Shown here: positions 12,101-26,300 of the stretch, piece by piece
How the letters are laid out: each line of letters begins with the position of its first letter
Position numbering within the stretch: position 1 is the stretch's first letter
From: Amoebophrya sp. A120
Lineage: Eukaryota > Sar > Dinophyceae > Syndiniales > Amoebophryaceae
DNA: 64,000 nucleotides
NCBI GenBank assembly: GCA_905178155.1
Contig: CAJINV010000013.1
Location: 1,063,790-1,127,789, forward strand
Direction of reading: 5' to 3'
Notes under the pieces: generated by a model
The model's database searches: none
The model's input: only the letters and a program-made list of their open reading frames with translations
Told to the model about the DNA's origin: nothing
Made by a program: the position numbers and the translations under genes

Positions 12101-15100
12101 GACGAAGCACTGGTTGTGTTGTTCATCATAGCATCAGCACCAGTATTGTTTTTCATCCGCATGTTTTTCAAAAGCGATCTCGACATCTGCAGGTCGGATA
12201 GGCTGTAAGAATTTTTGTGCGGTGCGGTTTGACTACGGAGGTTCGACATTTTGCTGATCTGTTCCTCGGCGGCTTTCGCCGCTGCGAGCATTTCTGGCGG
12301 TAGGTTGTCGTTTTCGTCAGGAAGTTTGTTCAAACAACTGCCTTGTCCAGCACTGCTGCCGTCAAGCGTCGGACTACTCGCGTTGTCCAAGCCCTGGAGG
12401 AGCATCGGCAGCCAGTCGGAAACGACACCGAACGGCGTGTGGTACTTGCCCGTGGGATTATTGAGTTTTGTGGTGGCCAGCAAGTCACCAGTTTTCGTCG
12501 GGGATGTCTGGCACCGCGGTGAAAGAGCAGCAGTTCCTGCGCCTTCGGACAGTTGTCCTCGTCCCGTGGATGCATTATCAACCCCTTCTCCGTGGTTCCC
12601 TTCGATCGTATCAGCCACGGCTTTCTCCACACCATCCACGATCGCGCGGGCAATCGACCCCGCGTCGCTTCTCTTTGCATCATCGGGCTGTAAATTATCC
12701 GGCATTTTTGCCTTTTCGTTTTCCAGCTCCTCCAGCGTTTTTTCGATGCTGTTCCGCAAGTCAATGTCCAAATTTGCCATTTCCGACTGGTGCTCCTCAA
12801 TGGACTTCAAAACCTCCTGTTCCCGGAGATTTTTCGTTGTTTTGAAGTCGTTGTCGTCCAGCAAATCACTCACGTTAAAGGGCGTCGGGGTCGTGCTCGG
12901 CCGGTAGCCCTGCGCACTGCCCATCCGGAGAATCGGGTCCGATTGCAACAAGCTGGTGGTCGAATGCCGGGAGTTTTGCCGGCTGTTCCGGTAGCTCGGG
13001 GCTTTGTTGCTGCCCGGAGTGCGCAACTCGGATTGTTCGCGGAGGAACGTCAGCAGGTCTTTCCCGGCAAAGTTCAGCGACATGGCGTTCTGCTTGTCCT
13101 GCTCAGACATCGGCTTATCGGCGGTGGAGGGGTTGGTGACATTTGTTCCGCCAGAAGGCGTGTTCTTCCCCCCAGAAGCATTGTTGTTTGCCTGAAGATC
13201 GTCGTCAGTCGCGGCTCCCGCTGCTGCTCCAGAAAGCAACTGCCGTCTGCTGGACCCGCCGGTGCTCGACTTGCTGGCCTCGCCGACGTTTTGGCCGGCC
13301 TGCGCCTTCCGGGCCGCGGCGAGGTTCACAACGTGCGAGTTGGCCTCCTCCAGCATTTGCACGACGGACTCCATGAACGGAGACAGCGGCCGCTTTTCCT
13401 TCGCGCTGTTATTGAAAAACCCTACTGCGGCGGACACCCGCGCCCAGTCGTCGTCGTAATTCTGCAGCGTGTATCAAATGCAAAAATGTCTGGGTCTGGA
13501 AACTTGTGATGCTGGGTGGCGTCTCATGATGAGGCCACAAGTGCTGGCTCAGCATGACAAGTTTCTGAGCTTCTAGGAAGGTGTAGGTGTTGCCTATTCT
13601 GCATGACACACTGCGTTTCTGCATCACAGAAAAACGCAGCTCTTGGGTAACGTGCATGACAGATTTAAGAGTCATGCCAGACAAGCATGACAAACATGCA
13701 TTCTTCCAGACCCAGACACTTTTGCATTTGATAGCGTGTTCGTGGTCCCGTCTTTCGTGATCTGCGGCGCGGCGGGAAAGATGCTTTCTTGCGAATGATC
13801 CCCAATCAGACTGTTTGCACTGTTTTGATGCCCTGCATTCGCCGCGGAAGTAGAAGTTCCCATGAAGCTGTCCAGGCTCATAGTGCCATGCTTATTGTTC
13901 GTCTTCTCGTCGAAAGAGTTACTTTCGTCTTTGTCTTTGTCATGCTGCCCACCCGCACCCGCCACCTCCTTGACCACCTTCCGGGAGACCGCGCCCTGCC
14001 CGGTTTCCAGGGCGTTTTGGCGTCGCCGCCAGGTGACGGACGTCTGCGAGCCCCAGGCGGGGAAGAAGGCGGAAGATGATCCTCCAGCTCCTCCCGAGGG
14101 GGTGTGCAGATCGGACGCGGAGTTCCCGCTTGCACCTCCACCCATTTGGATGGAGCTGGGCCGGCTGCCGTTGATATCGTGGAAGTCGCGCAAATTTTGC
14201 TCCGCCTGCAGCGAGACCTGTGCAAACATGTCATCGGGGTCGATCTGGATACTCTTCTGCTTCAGCGTTGTCTTCTCCGCGGTAGATTTTCCAGTCACTA
14301 TTCCTGGCTCGCCAGCCGTGGACTTTCGGCTCTTGTTCGACGCGTTTGCAGCTTCGGTTTTGCTCGCCCCAGTCGCGGCAGATTTCTTCGTCAGGGAATA
14401 AGTCGTCTTCGTGCTCTTCACGTGTAGGCTGGACGCTAGGCCGAGCGAAAGTTTTCGGTCGCGAATAGATTTCGTGTCCTTGACCGGGGAATCGGGTTCT
14501 CCTTTGGAGTTCTTGTCAACAGCAACTGAGCCGTCTTCTTGCTCCGGCGCGTTTCCCTCAACTGCTGTCTCAGCGCTGGTACCTGAAGAAGCCGCCCCCG
14601 GGGTGGCCTCCTTCTCTTTCTCCCCCCCAACTTCCTTTTCCAGCAAGGTCGATGCAGTGACGGACGGTGGCTCCGTACTGTCTGCAGCAGCAGCGCCATC
14701 AGCCCCCGCAGCTGCCCCGCCTGGCGGTAATTTCGTCCACCCTTTCGGCGGTTCGTCTTGCGGCAGAAGTTGCAAATCTAGTTGTTGGTCATTTCCGCCC
14801 GTCAAGGTCGTACAGGACTCGGTTCCGGACGCGGTCTGGTCCTCCTCTTGCGTTTCCTCATTCGCGAGAGTACTGGAAGAATCTTCGTTGGCAGCATCGG
14901 CTTCTGCTTGCTTGTTTTCAACACCGATTTTTTCCTCGTCCGATCCCGTAGCATCACGCCCCGCATCCTTCTTCTCTTGATCCTCAGCCACGGGACCGAG
15001 TATCCCCGCAGGAGCAACATCGGTCATCTCTTGGGAGATGACCACAGCCTGACTCATGACCTCTGTCTGTGCAACGATTTGTGCTGCAGCCTCTCCAACC

Positions 15101-18100
15101 GGAAGCGCGGTATCTTCTCGTGGACGCTGCGAAGCTAGAACATCACCAGCACTTCCCTCTACCACAGCCGCTAGAGCCTGCTTCTCGAGATCTGCAGCGA
15201 GGACAAGTTGTTCGTCCCCTTGCGGAAGATGAGCATCAACCTCGGCCTCGTTAAACGTGGACAGTTCCACCTCCGGCGGCTCAACTTCCAACACGTGCTG
15301 CTGCTCCTGCTCCGGGCCCTGGGACAGCTTCCGGCACAGATCAGTCGCGACGTCCGCGGCGAAGTCGATCGCGTTGCTGCCCGGCTTGGGGTTCATCACC
15401 GTTTTCGAGGGGGACGGCGTCGCGTCCTTGGTGCGATGCCCTCTTCTCAAAAACGTGCCCCGCATCACCGGGCCGTGGTTGGCGTCGAGCTCAACAGAGT
15501 TGTGTCGGGAATTCGTACTCGTTGGCGCCGCGAGGGACATCATCAGGCTGTTGCTGTTCACGTTCTTCGCTGCAACGTGTTTGTTGTTTGCTGTACTCGT
15601 GTTCGTACCCGCCACGGCATGTGGTCCATTTTGATCAAGCGCAGCAGGAGCTGCAGTAGAACTACTGTTCGTGGTCCCGCCATGGTCCGTCGAGCTGGTT
15701 GACAAGATCTTCTTCCGCGCCGGCAACCCTGGTTTCGGCACGAACGACGGAATCCTCGTCTGCTGCTCCGCCTTCTTCTGCACCTGTTGCAGCAGCGGAC
15801 TTGTCATTTGGTGCAATTGCTGCTGCGCTCCTCGCCCCGGAGACAGCATCCCCTGCTGGTGCTGTTGCATCAAATAGGACTGCGGCGAATACGTTTGGTT
15901 CAAGTTCGGCGATCTCGCAAGCTGGTCCACGACATTGATCGGGGAAACATGGTAGAGATTGTTGTTCAGTTTGTTGTTCAACTCCCTCGTTTCCAAGGCG
16001 TTTTTCCTCGCCAGTCTCAAGCTCATCGAAGCAATTTGCTGGTTGCTGTAGAGCTGCTGCTTTCCGGTTTGGTCGTCACCGGGTCCCCTTGTTGTTCCCA
16101 CCTGATGCTCATCTACTCGCCGCTGCGCGTTGTGAACTGTGACTCCCTTGACCCCTGCGCCAGAAGCGGCCACGGTTCCGAATTCAGAGTACATGGTCGT
16201 GTATAGCGGCGTCCTCACCCGACTGGTCGTCCAGCTGGTCGTTGTGGTCGGGCGGGATTCGCTCTGGCCTGTCTTGTTGGAGAAAGAGGTTCCGGGGGGG
16301 ATATGCAGTAAGTCGTGCTGGTACTGGTAGAAAAACCCGTCTTCCTCCGCGTTTTTCCCCCCGCCGATGAAATCGTCCTCCAGGAAAGTTGTGGTCGTCA
16401 CATTTTGGCTGTCATCTTCACACGAAGCCAGAGCGGAGATGTTTGCCGTGTCCACCGCGACCGCGACGGTTGGTGTGTCCTGGAGACCTACCACAAAATT
16501 GCTCATTCCGGCCGTGTTGGACAAAAATGACTGCGTCGTGGTTTGCATCGCCGACTCCACGTACGTACCCGTGTCATCATCGGTCTCAACAGGAGCCGCA
16601 GCCGCGTTGCTGGGGGTATTGATATAATTTCCGGCAACTACAGCCTGCCCCTCAGTAGCTGCAATGACAGCTCCGTCGTTAATATTCGTTGCGAGATTGA
16701 ACGACGCACTCCGCAACTGGTTGTTCGTCCGGCTGTTCGCCATCTCGCTGAGCGAATTGTCTTGCACGATGCCCAACGCCGAGTCGTTTGCGCTCGTGCA
16801 CGAGCTCATCATCTGCAGGTTGGTCGTTGATGCTGCACCGGACGCCGAACTCTTCAGAACACTATTGTGCCCTTCCGTCGCGGACTCCTGGATCGACTCC
16901 AAGTTGGTGTTCTGGTGCACAAACCCGTGGGACGGCTTATCCGGGAAGTGGTTAATAAAAGAACTCGACATATTTTTGTTGGTCGTGGTCCCGTATTCAA
17001 AAGAGCCCCCAAACCCGTCGGTGAACGTGGACGAGTAGTTCATGTGGTTGCAGCTCGTCGTGCTGGCTCCATAGTTGTTATTGCCGAAAATCCCGCCACC
17101 AAGACCTCCTCCGTAGTTGCTTGCCATGCCGTGCGCACTGGTCAAATTCTCTAAATCGACATCATACTGATCCTCCTCGACAATGACATCACCAAAGTGC
17201 CACTCCCAGTACTCCCGTTCAATTTGCTCCTTGAATTCCTGCACGGACACCTCCGGGTGCTGCTTCAGGCAAGCCAGGTAGAGGAGAAACGCTTCCTGCT
17301 TTGGCGGTTTGGAGTTGGATGGGGGAGCAGATTTTTGTGGTGATTTTTGGTCCGCTTTCGCTTGTTGTTTCTCGACCGCATCTTCAGTGGGAGCAGTTGT
17401 GCTCTCTACAGGTTGAACTTCCGTCTTTGTAGTGGTCTCATGATCTGCGGGCGCAAGAACTTCTTCTGTGGTTGCAACTACTGCGGAAGATGAAGCTGGC
17501 TGTTGTTGTTCGCCCTCCACTTCGTCCTCCTTGAAAGCTTTGACCAATCTTCTGTAAAAGAAATCTTCGATCAGCGGGTTGCCAAAATCCAACCTCTCCA
17601 CCATCGTGGTGTGGATCTTCTGGCTTGCCTCGTTCTGCTGATGTTGAGCAGATCCTTGATGCTGTAGTCGATCCGAAGATGCTTGCAGTGCTGGCGACCT
17701 TGGGGGAGAGCAACTGCTTCGCTGCATCGAATTCGCTTGAAGCTGTTGTTTTCCTGGCAAAGATGGTGCTGTTGCAATCGAAGAAGCCTGCTGCTGCTCA
17801 AATAACGACTGCTGTCCAGCATTCTTCATCGGTGAGTGTCCAATAACCGCGACGGACTCGTCTCCCCCCCTCCGCCAGTCCAAGTACTTTTTCTTCGCCT
17901 CAAATAGCAACCTCCGCCAAATCGACTGCGCAGACGACTGCTGCGGCGTCGCGGCCCGCGAATCCGGGCGCCGGATCGGTAAGCCAAAGGGGTTGATTTT
18001 GGACTGCTCGTTATCAAAAATGGAGCGCATGGAGGTGGTCGCCGGGGCGGTCGTGAGGCCGAACCGGGCGGTGGCATCGGACGAGGGGTCGTAAGAATGG

Positions 18101-21100
18101 TCTTGGTATGATTCTGGCATCTTTGCAGCGGAGGGCTCGATGTGGATTGAACTGGAGTTACTCTCGTTGTTTGTCATCTGCAACGATTGCTGCTCTTGAT
18201 CCAATAGGCTCTGTTGCATCGTGATCGTCAAAGACGACGTCAGAGATTGTTTCGAGGTGCTCGTTACCATCATGTCGGCCGCTCTCGCCTGTTGCAGTTT
18301 CATCGACGCGTTGCTCAGCATCCCGTTGCGCGCCGCTTTCGTTGGGGAAGAGAGTACCAAAGAGCCCCGAGGTCTCGCTGGGCTCAAGGACTTATTGTTC
18401 GAAGAATTATCTTGATTTTGTTGACCACTGGAGAATTTTTTCTTCGCCCGCACGGGCGAGTGCGATGCTCTCTGCTCCTGCTGGTCGTGGAAAAAGTTGT
18501 TCCCGGACAATTCAAAACTATCTCCGGCGCCCCGAGGACCCGTTTGCTTCACCATATTACTTTCGCCGTGGTGCAGTAAATTGCTCGTCCCAGCAGGAGC
18601 CCTATGATTGTTCCCCACATTCTGCATCTGCGCCGCCGCCATCGCCGGCTTCCGCGGGATCCGGAGTAAAGTGTTAACAAAAGCTCTACGTATCTTCGCC
18701 ACTTCTTCCCTCGTCAACGCGGTTTCTTGGTTGTCAATAGAAGTGGTTTTGTCGAAACACTTCTGCAGCAAGCTCGCGACCTTGTCTTCCAACTTTTCGA
18801 ATAGTTTCCGCCCCTTCAGCTCCTCCTCGTGGTGGAGGATGATTTGCTTGGTCAAATTCTCAAACCCCTTTTGCAGCGAGCCGTTCCACTTTTTTTTCGG
18901 GTTGTGGTCGAGTAGCAGCGAATGCGTCTGGAGGTTATTTCTCTGAAGATTATTTCTCCTCGTATTTTTCCGCGTGGCCGCCGGGACCGGGCTGGAAGAG
19001 CGGGCATTGCGCTCAACATGGATGGAGTTTTTTCCTGCCATGGTATGCTGGTGTAGTAGTTCCTGCAAGGACGCCCCGTCATTTACAGCATTGTTCGTAA
19101 GATTGTGCATTCTGGCCCGAGGGCTGTGTCCCTGCACGTGCATTTTTTCCGCTTGGCCAGCAGCATCTGGACCACCCAGCGCAGTACTACTAGCCTGTTG
19201 GTTTTCCGCCTGCAGGCTCCTTTGCGCGGCCAACCCCAAGTTGTCCTTGTTTCCCTTTCGCTGGTGCTGCCGATCATTCATTCCCCTGGAACTCGGCAAC
19301 TCAAGTTGGTCATAGCTGTGCCCTCGCTTGGATGTCAATATGCCTCCTCGCGTCCGCGGACTCAGCGACAGACTGTTGTTGTTCGAATTCAGATCATCGT
19401 CGAACAGGACGGAGTCCAGCGAGACCCTGGGTCCGAGCCAAACGCTGGAATTCGTGGTCACGTTGAAAACGTCGTCGGCTTGATGCTTTCTAGAAGTACT
19501 CTTATGCCTCCTCCTGTTTTTTCTCGCATTTATTTTGCGATCTCCAGCCGCGTGTTCATCAACGATGTGATCGTCTACTTCATCTTCTTCAAAATCCTCG
19601 TCGTGGTCATGATGCGCAACTCCGTGAAGAAGATCGCCGTCGTTATCGTCTCTATCCGTGGAGAAGAACAGAGAGTCGTTCTCCAAATTGCTCAGCGAAT
19701 TTTCCAGAAAAAGGCTATCGGAGATGGACTTCGCGGTGGTCAATGGACCGTTCCGCCCCCGTGGATTCAGCTTGCCCGGTGGGGAACTTGGCCCGTTTCG
19801 CCGGCTGCTGTTCATATTAGTACCCGCCTGCTGTTGCATGGCCAGCATGCGCGGGGAAACCCCGATCGTGGAGATGGTGCTTGGGTTGGGGTCCAGAATG
19901 TTCACTCCCAAAGGCCCCAAAGACAGCTGCGCGAACTCCGCGGCGCGGGGGTCGGTTTCCCGACCCAGCGTATGGGCCGCTGTGGTCGCTTTGTCCAGCG
20001 TGATCTGCTCCCGCTGGTGTTTCGGGATGAATCCATTCGTGGTTCCACGGGTCGTGCGATTCATCGCCGCGGGCTTGAAATTTGGCTGGTTCGCCACAGA
20101 GGATCGCCGGTTGTTGTTTCTCGTGTGGTTACTGTGCGCGTTGTTCGTAGAAGACGCTGATGCTCCCTTCGTTGTTGCATTTGTATTAGCTCCAGCACCA
20201 CCAGCTGCTCCTTTCGAAGTACCGGCCTCCTTCCTGTTCGCATTCACGTGGTGATACACCGTCAGCGCCTTGCTCGGATCGATGGAAATCGGCTCGCCAT
20301 TTGTGTTTTGCATCGTGCTCGAGTCAAAAGTCGTGTTCGTGAACGTATGCTCCATGGTGGACAGCGTTGAGTCCACGGACTCGTGGTGTTTTTGGTTTTG
20401 GTGGTAACTATCCGTTACCTCTAGCATATTCGAAACGTTTGTCCGCCCCAACATCATGGTTGTGTGCATCAACCCGCTCTCCTCATTCTCATTTTCGAAA
20501 TCTGTCGAGTTGTTGTGGTGGTTGGCGAAGGCAAACGCATCGCTATCCTCGTGGGAACAATAAAGCGTGCCGCCAGGTTCCAGCTGCAACTCTGCGCTTG
20601 CGGTCAGGACAGCCTGGTTCGGTTGGTGTTGCAAGATGTCGCTGCTGCGCAGCGCATGCTCGCGGTCTTGGTCCTGCTGATGGGAGGACTTGTTTTTCTG
20701 GAAAAAGCTCGTGGCGGTCGACAGAGGTGATTTATTGCTGCTACTTGCCTTGAAGGTGCTTGCTTGATTCTGTTCGGCTTCCTTACTGGTCGTGCGAGCC
20801 CCGCGGTGAACTTTGCTGCCAGTGGAAGACGCTCTGTGGTCGAGTAAATTCAAATACTTGAACTCATTACTGTGACTATCTCAGAGAACAGTTCGGAAAT
20901 AAACATGACTTGATTACTGTAGCAAGAACTCGCGAACTGCTAGACCGGAGCTACTGGTCGTGTTTACGTCCACGATGAACCAGTCAGAGATTGCTCTAGA
21001 AACTTCTAGAAGGCTACGAATTTTCCTCACATCAAAACTAAACAAGTACTTTCCCAAACTCGTGTTTGTGTTCCTGAACTGGTCTTCTCCACCATCCTTA

Positions 21101-22011
21101 TTGCTCGCCAGAGCCGCTCCTTCCACCCCTTGCGGCGATTTCTGGTCCACCTCCGGAAACGCGTTCGTGTCCCGACAAAGGAACGTGTAGTCCCCGGACT
21201 CGGGTTCGAATTGGTAATCTAACCTCTCCGAATCCGTGCTGTTTGGTGAGTGCGGCGGCTGCACGATTTCATTCGACATCCCCGTGGTTGACGCAGCGCC
21301 GTGGAGGTACAACGAACCATGATCAAGGAAATTATTCTTCACAAACACCAAGTCGTCCGTCGTTTTCTGCAGCTTGTGCTTCAGCATCCGCCCAGCCCCA
21401 GCCAGGTGCGCTTTCGCGGCGGCGCTCGAAGAAGATGTCGACATCATCCCCTGGCTCTTAGAAGTACTTTTGCTGCCGCCCATCAGCATTTGTGACCTGG
21501 GTGCCCCGGAAAGGCCAGGCTGGTAAAAGGGATTCCGGCTCGACGTGGGAATCAGCTGCGTGGTCGCGGTTTTGTTAGATGCAGATGAAATCCCTCCTGG
21601 TGCGGGGGTGCGACTAGAGGCGCCGGAGAATGGTCCAGTAGTAGTTGCAGCCGCGCCTCCAGCAGCCGTGGGGGGTCCACCGCCTGCCCCGCCGACGAAA
21701 ACCTGTGTGTGCGAGTGCTTGGAGGTCGAAAGAACCACTTTGCTGGCGTTGACCCCGGTCACTCCCAGCGGCCCATTGGAGGCAACATTGAGTGCAAAGC
21801 CTCTGTCTACTGGTAGCAAATCTGCGCTGCTTGAAGCTGATGTTCCATCGAGCGCAGATGCGTGGTCTTTGCCAATAACATTGTTCGCCTGCTGGTGACT
21901 CGCGTTGTTTTTCGCTTTGTGCAAAAGGTTCCGTCGCAGTTGCGAACTTTTCAGCTTCTCCCGCTTCGCCTCTTTCGGGAGCAGGTCGTCCTCACTTTCA
22001 GATGAATTCAT
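9181..22011 (-). CDS. Giant low-complexity protein, about 4165 aa
   Basis: Three exons, 22011-20926, 20859-13734 and 13466-9181, sum to 12,498 nt (4166 codons including TAG). The first junction removes 66 nt flanked by GAGTTC repeats, giving VREF-KYLNLLDH. The second removes a family-1 introner plus one GCGTG copy, giving TTNTLQNYDDDWARV. The protein is dominated by Asn, Gln, Ser, Thr and Gly runs. Helical, more conserved-looking islands include LTKQIILHHEEELKGRKLFE, EAFLLYLACLKQHPEVSVQE with EYWEWHFGD, and WSEDVQHRRELIKKLKYSN. No catalytic or membrane domain was recognised. It could be a scaffold, a cytoskeletal protein or an RNA-binding condensate protein; none of these is shown. The downstream open frame lacks an ATG at its start, which argues against separate genes. 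Confidence 0.75.
13472..13733. mobile_element. Introner, family 1
   Basis: TIRs are TATCAAATGC followed by GTCTGGGTCTGGA, and the mirror image at the right end. A perfect 5-bp direct repeat GCGTG lies at 13467-13471 and 13734-13738. Removing 267 nt restores the frame of the giant gene. Confidence 0.9.
20860..20931 (-). other. 66-nt intron between GAGTTC direct repeats
   Basis: GAACTC on the plus strand occurs at 20860-20865 and 20926-20931. Removing one copy with the 60 nt between joins two long open frames in phase. The interior has CAGTAAT near both ends as a direct repeat, no TAT...ATA ends and no GT-AG. Confidence 0.65.
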
Positions 22012-23317
22012 TTTGATGTTGCTGCTTACTATACTCGTTCAAATGAAGTACAAGTCAATTGATCTTGCTGTAATTGATGCGTAGCAAGTTGTGAAGGCTC
22101 ATTGATAAAATGGTCGATATCGATAAGAAATCTCGTATACCAAATAAGAATATTGCTGTCTTGAGGTAGGATGGAATTGGAACAGCTTTACGGTACGCAA
22201 GACAATGACACACTAGAAGGAAAGCTCAGAATACGGTGGCCACTCCCGCCACAGAAAAAAAAACGAGCATCAACACTGCGGACGAATGCATGAGACTGAC
22301 AATGATGTTGAAGGTGCGGGGAAAGTCCGTTTCCGATCGACGTAACGCATGAAAACAGAATGAGAATCACGACCACGAGAAAGCGATACAAGTGAAACGA
22401 AGGGCGCTGGCTACTGCAACGACTTCTGTCATTCTAAATCGTTGCACACGAACTTCAGACCACCACGAAAATGGAGCTTAAGGTAGTTGCCACGGCGACG
22501 ATTAGAGTTAGAAACAGCACTAAAGTGTAGGAATTCTATTTTTGACGTTTTCTATTCATTACGATCAGATGATCAGATGATCACGAAACAGAAAAAGCTT
22601 GTACTAGCTGAATACTGACATGATTGCCCTCACCATCATCAACATCAAGGAAGATAGTTTCACATTTACACACCACGACGATCCATCCACGAAGTTCTGT
22701 TTTTTCCAGGACGCTCCTGTACGCGAGTTGCAGAAAAGCTGCCGGCGCACCGGAGTGAAAGTTCTTGACACCATTTTGATTTTGTTTTCTGTTTGTAGAA
22801 GCATCAACTCTGTGCTGGGTTTGTGTTGTTGAGGTCCTTATATTTTCGCTGTAGTTCTTGTTCACCTGGATTCGGATTCCGATGGATTGGTACGAAAACG
22901 AATGCAAAAACCCGGATACTCTTCTTGAACCGTCGCACTGTAGAAGTTTGCTCAAAGAGTTCTCGCGGGCACGGAAAAGGTGTATTCTCAAGCAAAAATT
23001 GTAAAAACCGCATGAAATTCTTCTAGCCAAGTAATATTTTTCTACCAGCCAACTTACTGCAGTGCATCGAAAAGAGGCACGATGTTGTATGCCCTGAAAA
23101 AGTTTCATAATGTCGCCAAGTTTGAACTAAGTCTAAGTACTGCAAAAACGTGTGAATGCCAAAAAGTAATGTCGTCAAGTTCGAGTTCGTTGAGTTTCTC
23201 TGTTTCATCCGATTTCATCATGTATACAGCCAAATTGCAGCTGCTTTGTCAAATTCTGACGTTGTCGTTGCCGCGAATGACAGCGCCCAAAATTTTGACA
23301 TCGTCTCGACACCTCGT
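22012..23317. other. Intergenic, no gene seen
   Basis: About 1.3 kb between the start of the giant gene and the stop of the prenyltransferase gene. It is AT-richer, with short unconvincing frames and no recognised repeat. Confidence 0.5.
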
Positions 23318-26300
23318 TCATTGCTTTTGCCCACCACGGCGACCCTCTTCCCTGCTCTTCTCATCCTCCTCCTTCTGAATTTGCTCCGGCGTTTTGCCTC
23401 GTCGCCTATAACAGTGCACAACTCCCCCTCCCCCTCATTTGTGTAGCATGAACGGCAATACAAGCATCAGCAAGAGTGCCGGTTTTGCATGACAAATTTG
23501 CACTGAATTATACATAGTGCTATTCGGGCTACCAGAACTTGTCATGCAAACAGTGCCACGATGCAAAGGGTGGATTGGGTATTTTGCATGACAAATGAGG
23601 GGGAGGGGGAGTTGTGCGCTGTCATATCGCCGTTGCTTCGTGTTGAAGTACTGCACCGCCCGGACGAAGTCGTCCGCGTGGTAATCGGGAAAGTACTATG
23701 CATTGCAAATATGTCTGGGTCTGGAAGGTTGCAACTTGTGATGCAAATTTCACACAACACAAAGATCTGTGATGCATGAACAGCAAATGCGGCCCAAAAC
23801 TTGGCCCAAAAACAGCGAATCTGTCATGTGGATCAGGCATGGGGATACCTTCTCAAGACGTGTGATGCTATGGCTTGCATGCCAGACCTCCTAGATCATG
23901 CAAGAGCAGCATGGCAAATATCTGGACCCATCCAGACCCAGACATATTTGCATTTGATAAGTACTTGGACTCGAACAGAATCTCGGCGTAGCGCAACTGT
24001 GGTAGACAAAACTCGGACAGCCGCTGCTGGTCGCCGGTTCTGTTGTAATCAAGTGCGTGCGATAATTAAGCTCGCATTCTTATTTCTCGAGCGCATTAGT
24101 TAGCACCAAAACTGTCTTTCGACCAGTGCACAGCAGGTGGCGCAAAGCAGTTCTACCTGTGCCTGCTTGTGCTTCTTCGATTATGTTTATGACCTCACTA
24201 CAAACTACATCATGATAAAAACCAACCTCTCCAAAAAAAAATACCTGACGAGGAGATCAATCTCTGAGTCGATGCCCATGAAGGACATCAACTTTTCGAA
24301 GTCCCAATCCAAAAATTCTGCATTTTTCTTTATCAGGTGGTCCTGGTGCATGCGCTTCATCGCCTCCTGGAGTTCCCAGCTCGAACTGTACGAGAGCAAA
24401 ATGTTCAGCCGCATTTTCTTGTGCTTCCGCGTGCTGGTGTGGATCTCCTGAATCAGAGCCCGAAATTTCTGCCGCTCCTCGGTGGAAAGCTGGTAGACGA
24501 GATCGGGTTTTTTGTTATCAACATCGTGGTTAACCTGCTTCTTCGTCTCGTTTGAAGATCTTCCATCCGCTGCTGGTGCTCCCGCTGCGCTCTGCTCGCT
24601 TTTTTGTCGCTGGAATTCCGCGTTTTGCATCACTTGCTCCGTTGTCAACTGCCGCTGCTGATCCGCTTGCGCAAGCGAGTCAATCGACTGGCCGGAGGAG
24701 GACTTGGACCTGACTCCGGATAATTCTGTGTTGAGTTGTAGTCCCGCAGCAGTTGCAGTGGACGGCGCACCTGCATCTTTATTCCCACTCGACGTCCCAG
24801 TGACTTGCCTTTCCGGCGTGGGGCTCCCTCCTGCTTCCGCCTGCTGCTCTATCAAAAGGAAAAATCCCCCCTCCCCATATCAAAACGAGATTTCTGATGC
24901 TGGATTTGGGTACACAAATCAAATTTGTGTTGCAGTAGAGGAATGCACAGCACAGATCCTGAGCCTGGGCGGGGGCCATTTGGTGTAGGCGCCTAGCATG
25001 GTAAACGGCTATCCTGTAGGCCTTACAGCGTTACAAATCGCCTGCATAGCGTGCCGGACAACCTGAGCGCGCCTTCTTGCAAGACAGACCCCATTTGTGG
25101 TCACAAATCACCAGCACAAATTTTCGGAAACATACCTTTTCGATATGGGAAGGGGGGATTTTTCCTTTTGATATGCTCGCCCCGAATGTCTTCCTTGATG
25201 GAACTGGCGTTCGACGCCCTGCCGGGGGAATGATACCGGAAAAACCCACCGTGCACGGGTGTCGGGGTGCTCACGGCACTGAAGTTGGGGAGCTGCTGTT
25301 GATCATGCCCTTGTGGTCTACAACTGCTCCCTTGGCCGCCTATAATCAACGACGAGTTGTCTCCACCGCCTGCAGGTCCCGTGGCAAGGGGCCCTCCCAA
25401 TGCAGCGGTGCTCATTGCAGACAGTTGCAACGGCTGCGGCCGCAGGAGAGGGAAGGCGGCTTTCTGCTGCAGCAACCTGGTCATAGAAGACGTTGGCGAA
25501 GCAGAGGATAGTGGTGCTGGTGCCCCACCACAAACTCCTCCTGCTGCAGAAGAGACCACAGGCTGCATGGTCGTGGCTGATCCAGTTGTACTAGAGGCTC
25601 CTCCTGTCGCGGTACAACTACTTTGCAGCTGCCCTCGTAGTTGCTGTCCACCGGCCGCGCCCAGGAGGTTCATCTGATTCATCTTCGCGCACAGCGCCTC
25701 GTGCTGTTGCGCTTGAAATTCTTCTTTCGCTTGCGAGTTCCATACCACGTTGCACCAGGAGGGGGATATCGACCCCGCCTGAATTTGCTGGAACGAACTA
25801 CTCACCCCGGAGAAGAGCGAGCCGCCGGATTCCGAGGGTTGCTTCAGCGTGACCGACGAAATGGTCGAGGCCAGTGTATCCGGCGAATCGCTCCGCTGGG
25901 GCAGGACGCCTGTGGGCGGCACCGGGAGAAAGCTCTGGGCCGCCTGGTCCGCCGCAATCGGACCGGCGGTAGGTGGAGTGAAGGGTTTATGCAAGTAGAG
26001 AAAAACTGTGTTAGTCTGATGAAGAAATAACAGATGCGCGGCCCTTTACGTTTATTTCACACTTGTCACGCCGGATGGTGATCTTGGTACCGTCAGAGCG
26101 GCTTTCCATGGTTTTAACAAGGGACTCCGCGTACTTCTAGTGGCGCACGTTATCATGCTGCTCATCGAAAAATGTACTTATTTTTACACCAAACACAGAC
26201 TAAACTAAAACTTTTTTTTTGAATAGGGAGGTGCGCTGCTCTGCTGCTCCAAAGCATTTCCTTGGACCACTACACCTGTATTAGTACTACGCTGCCCGTC

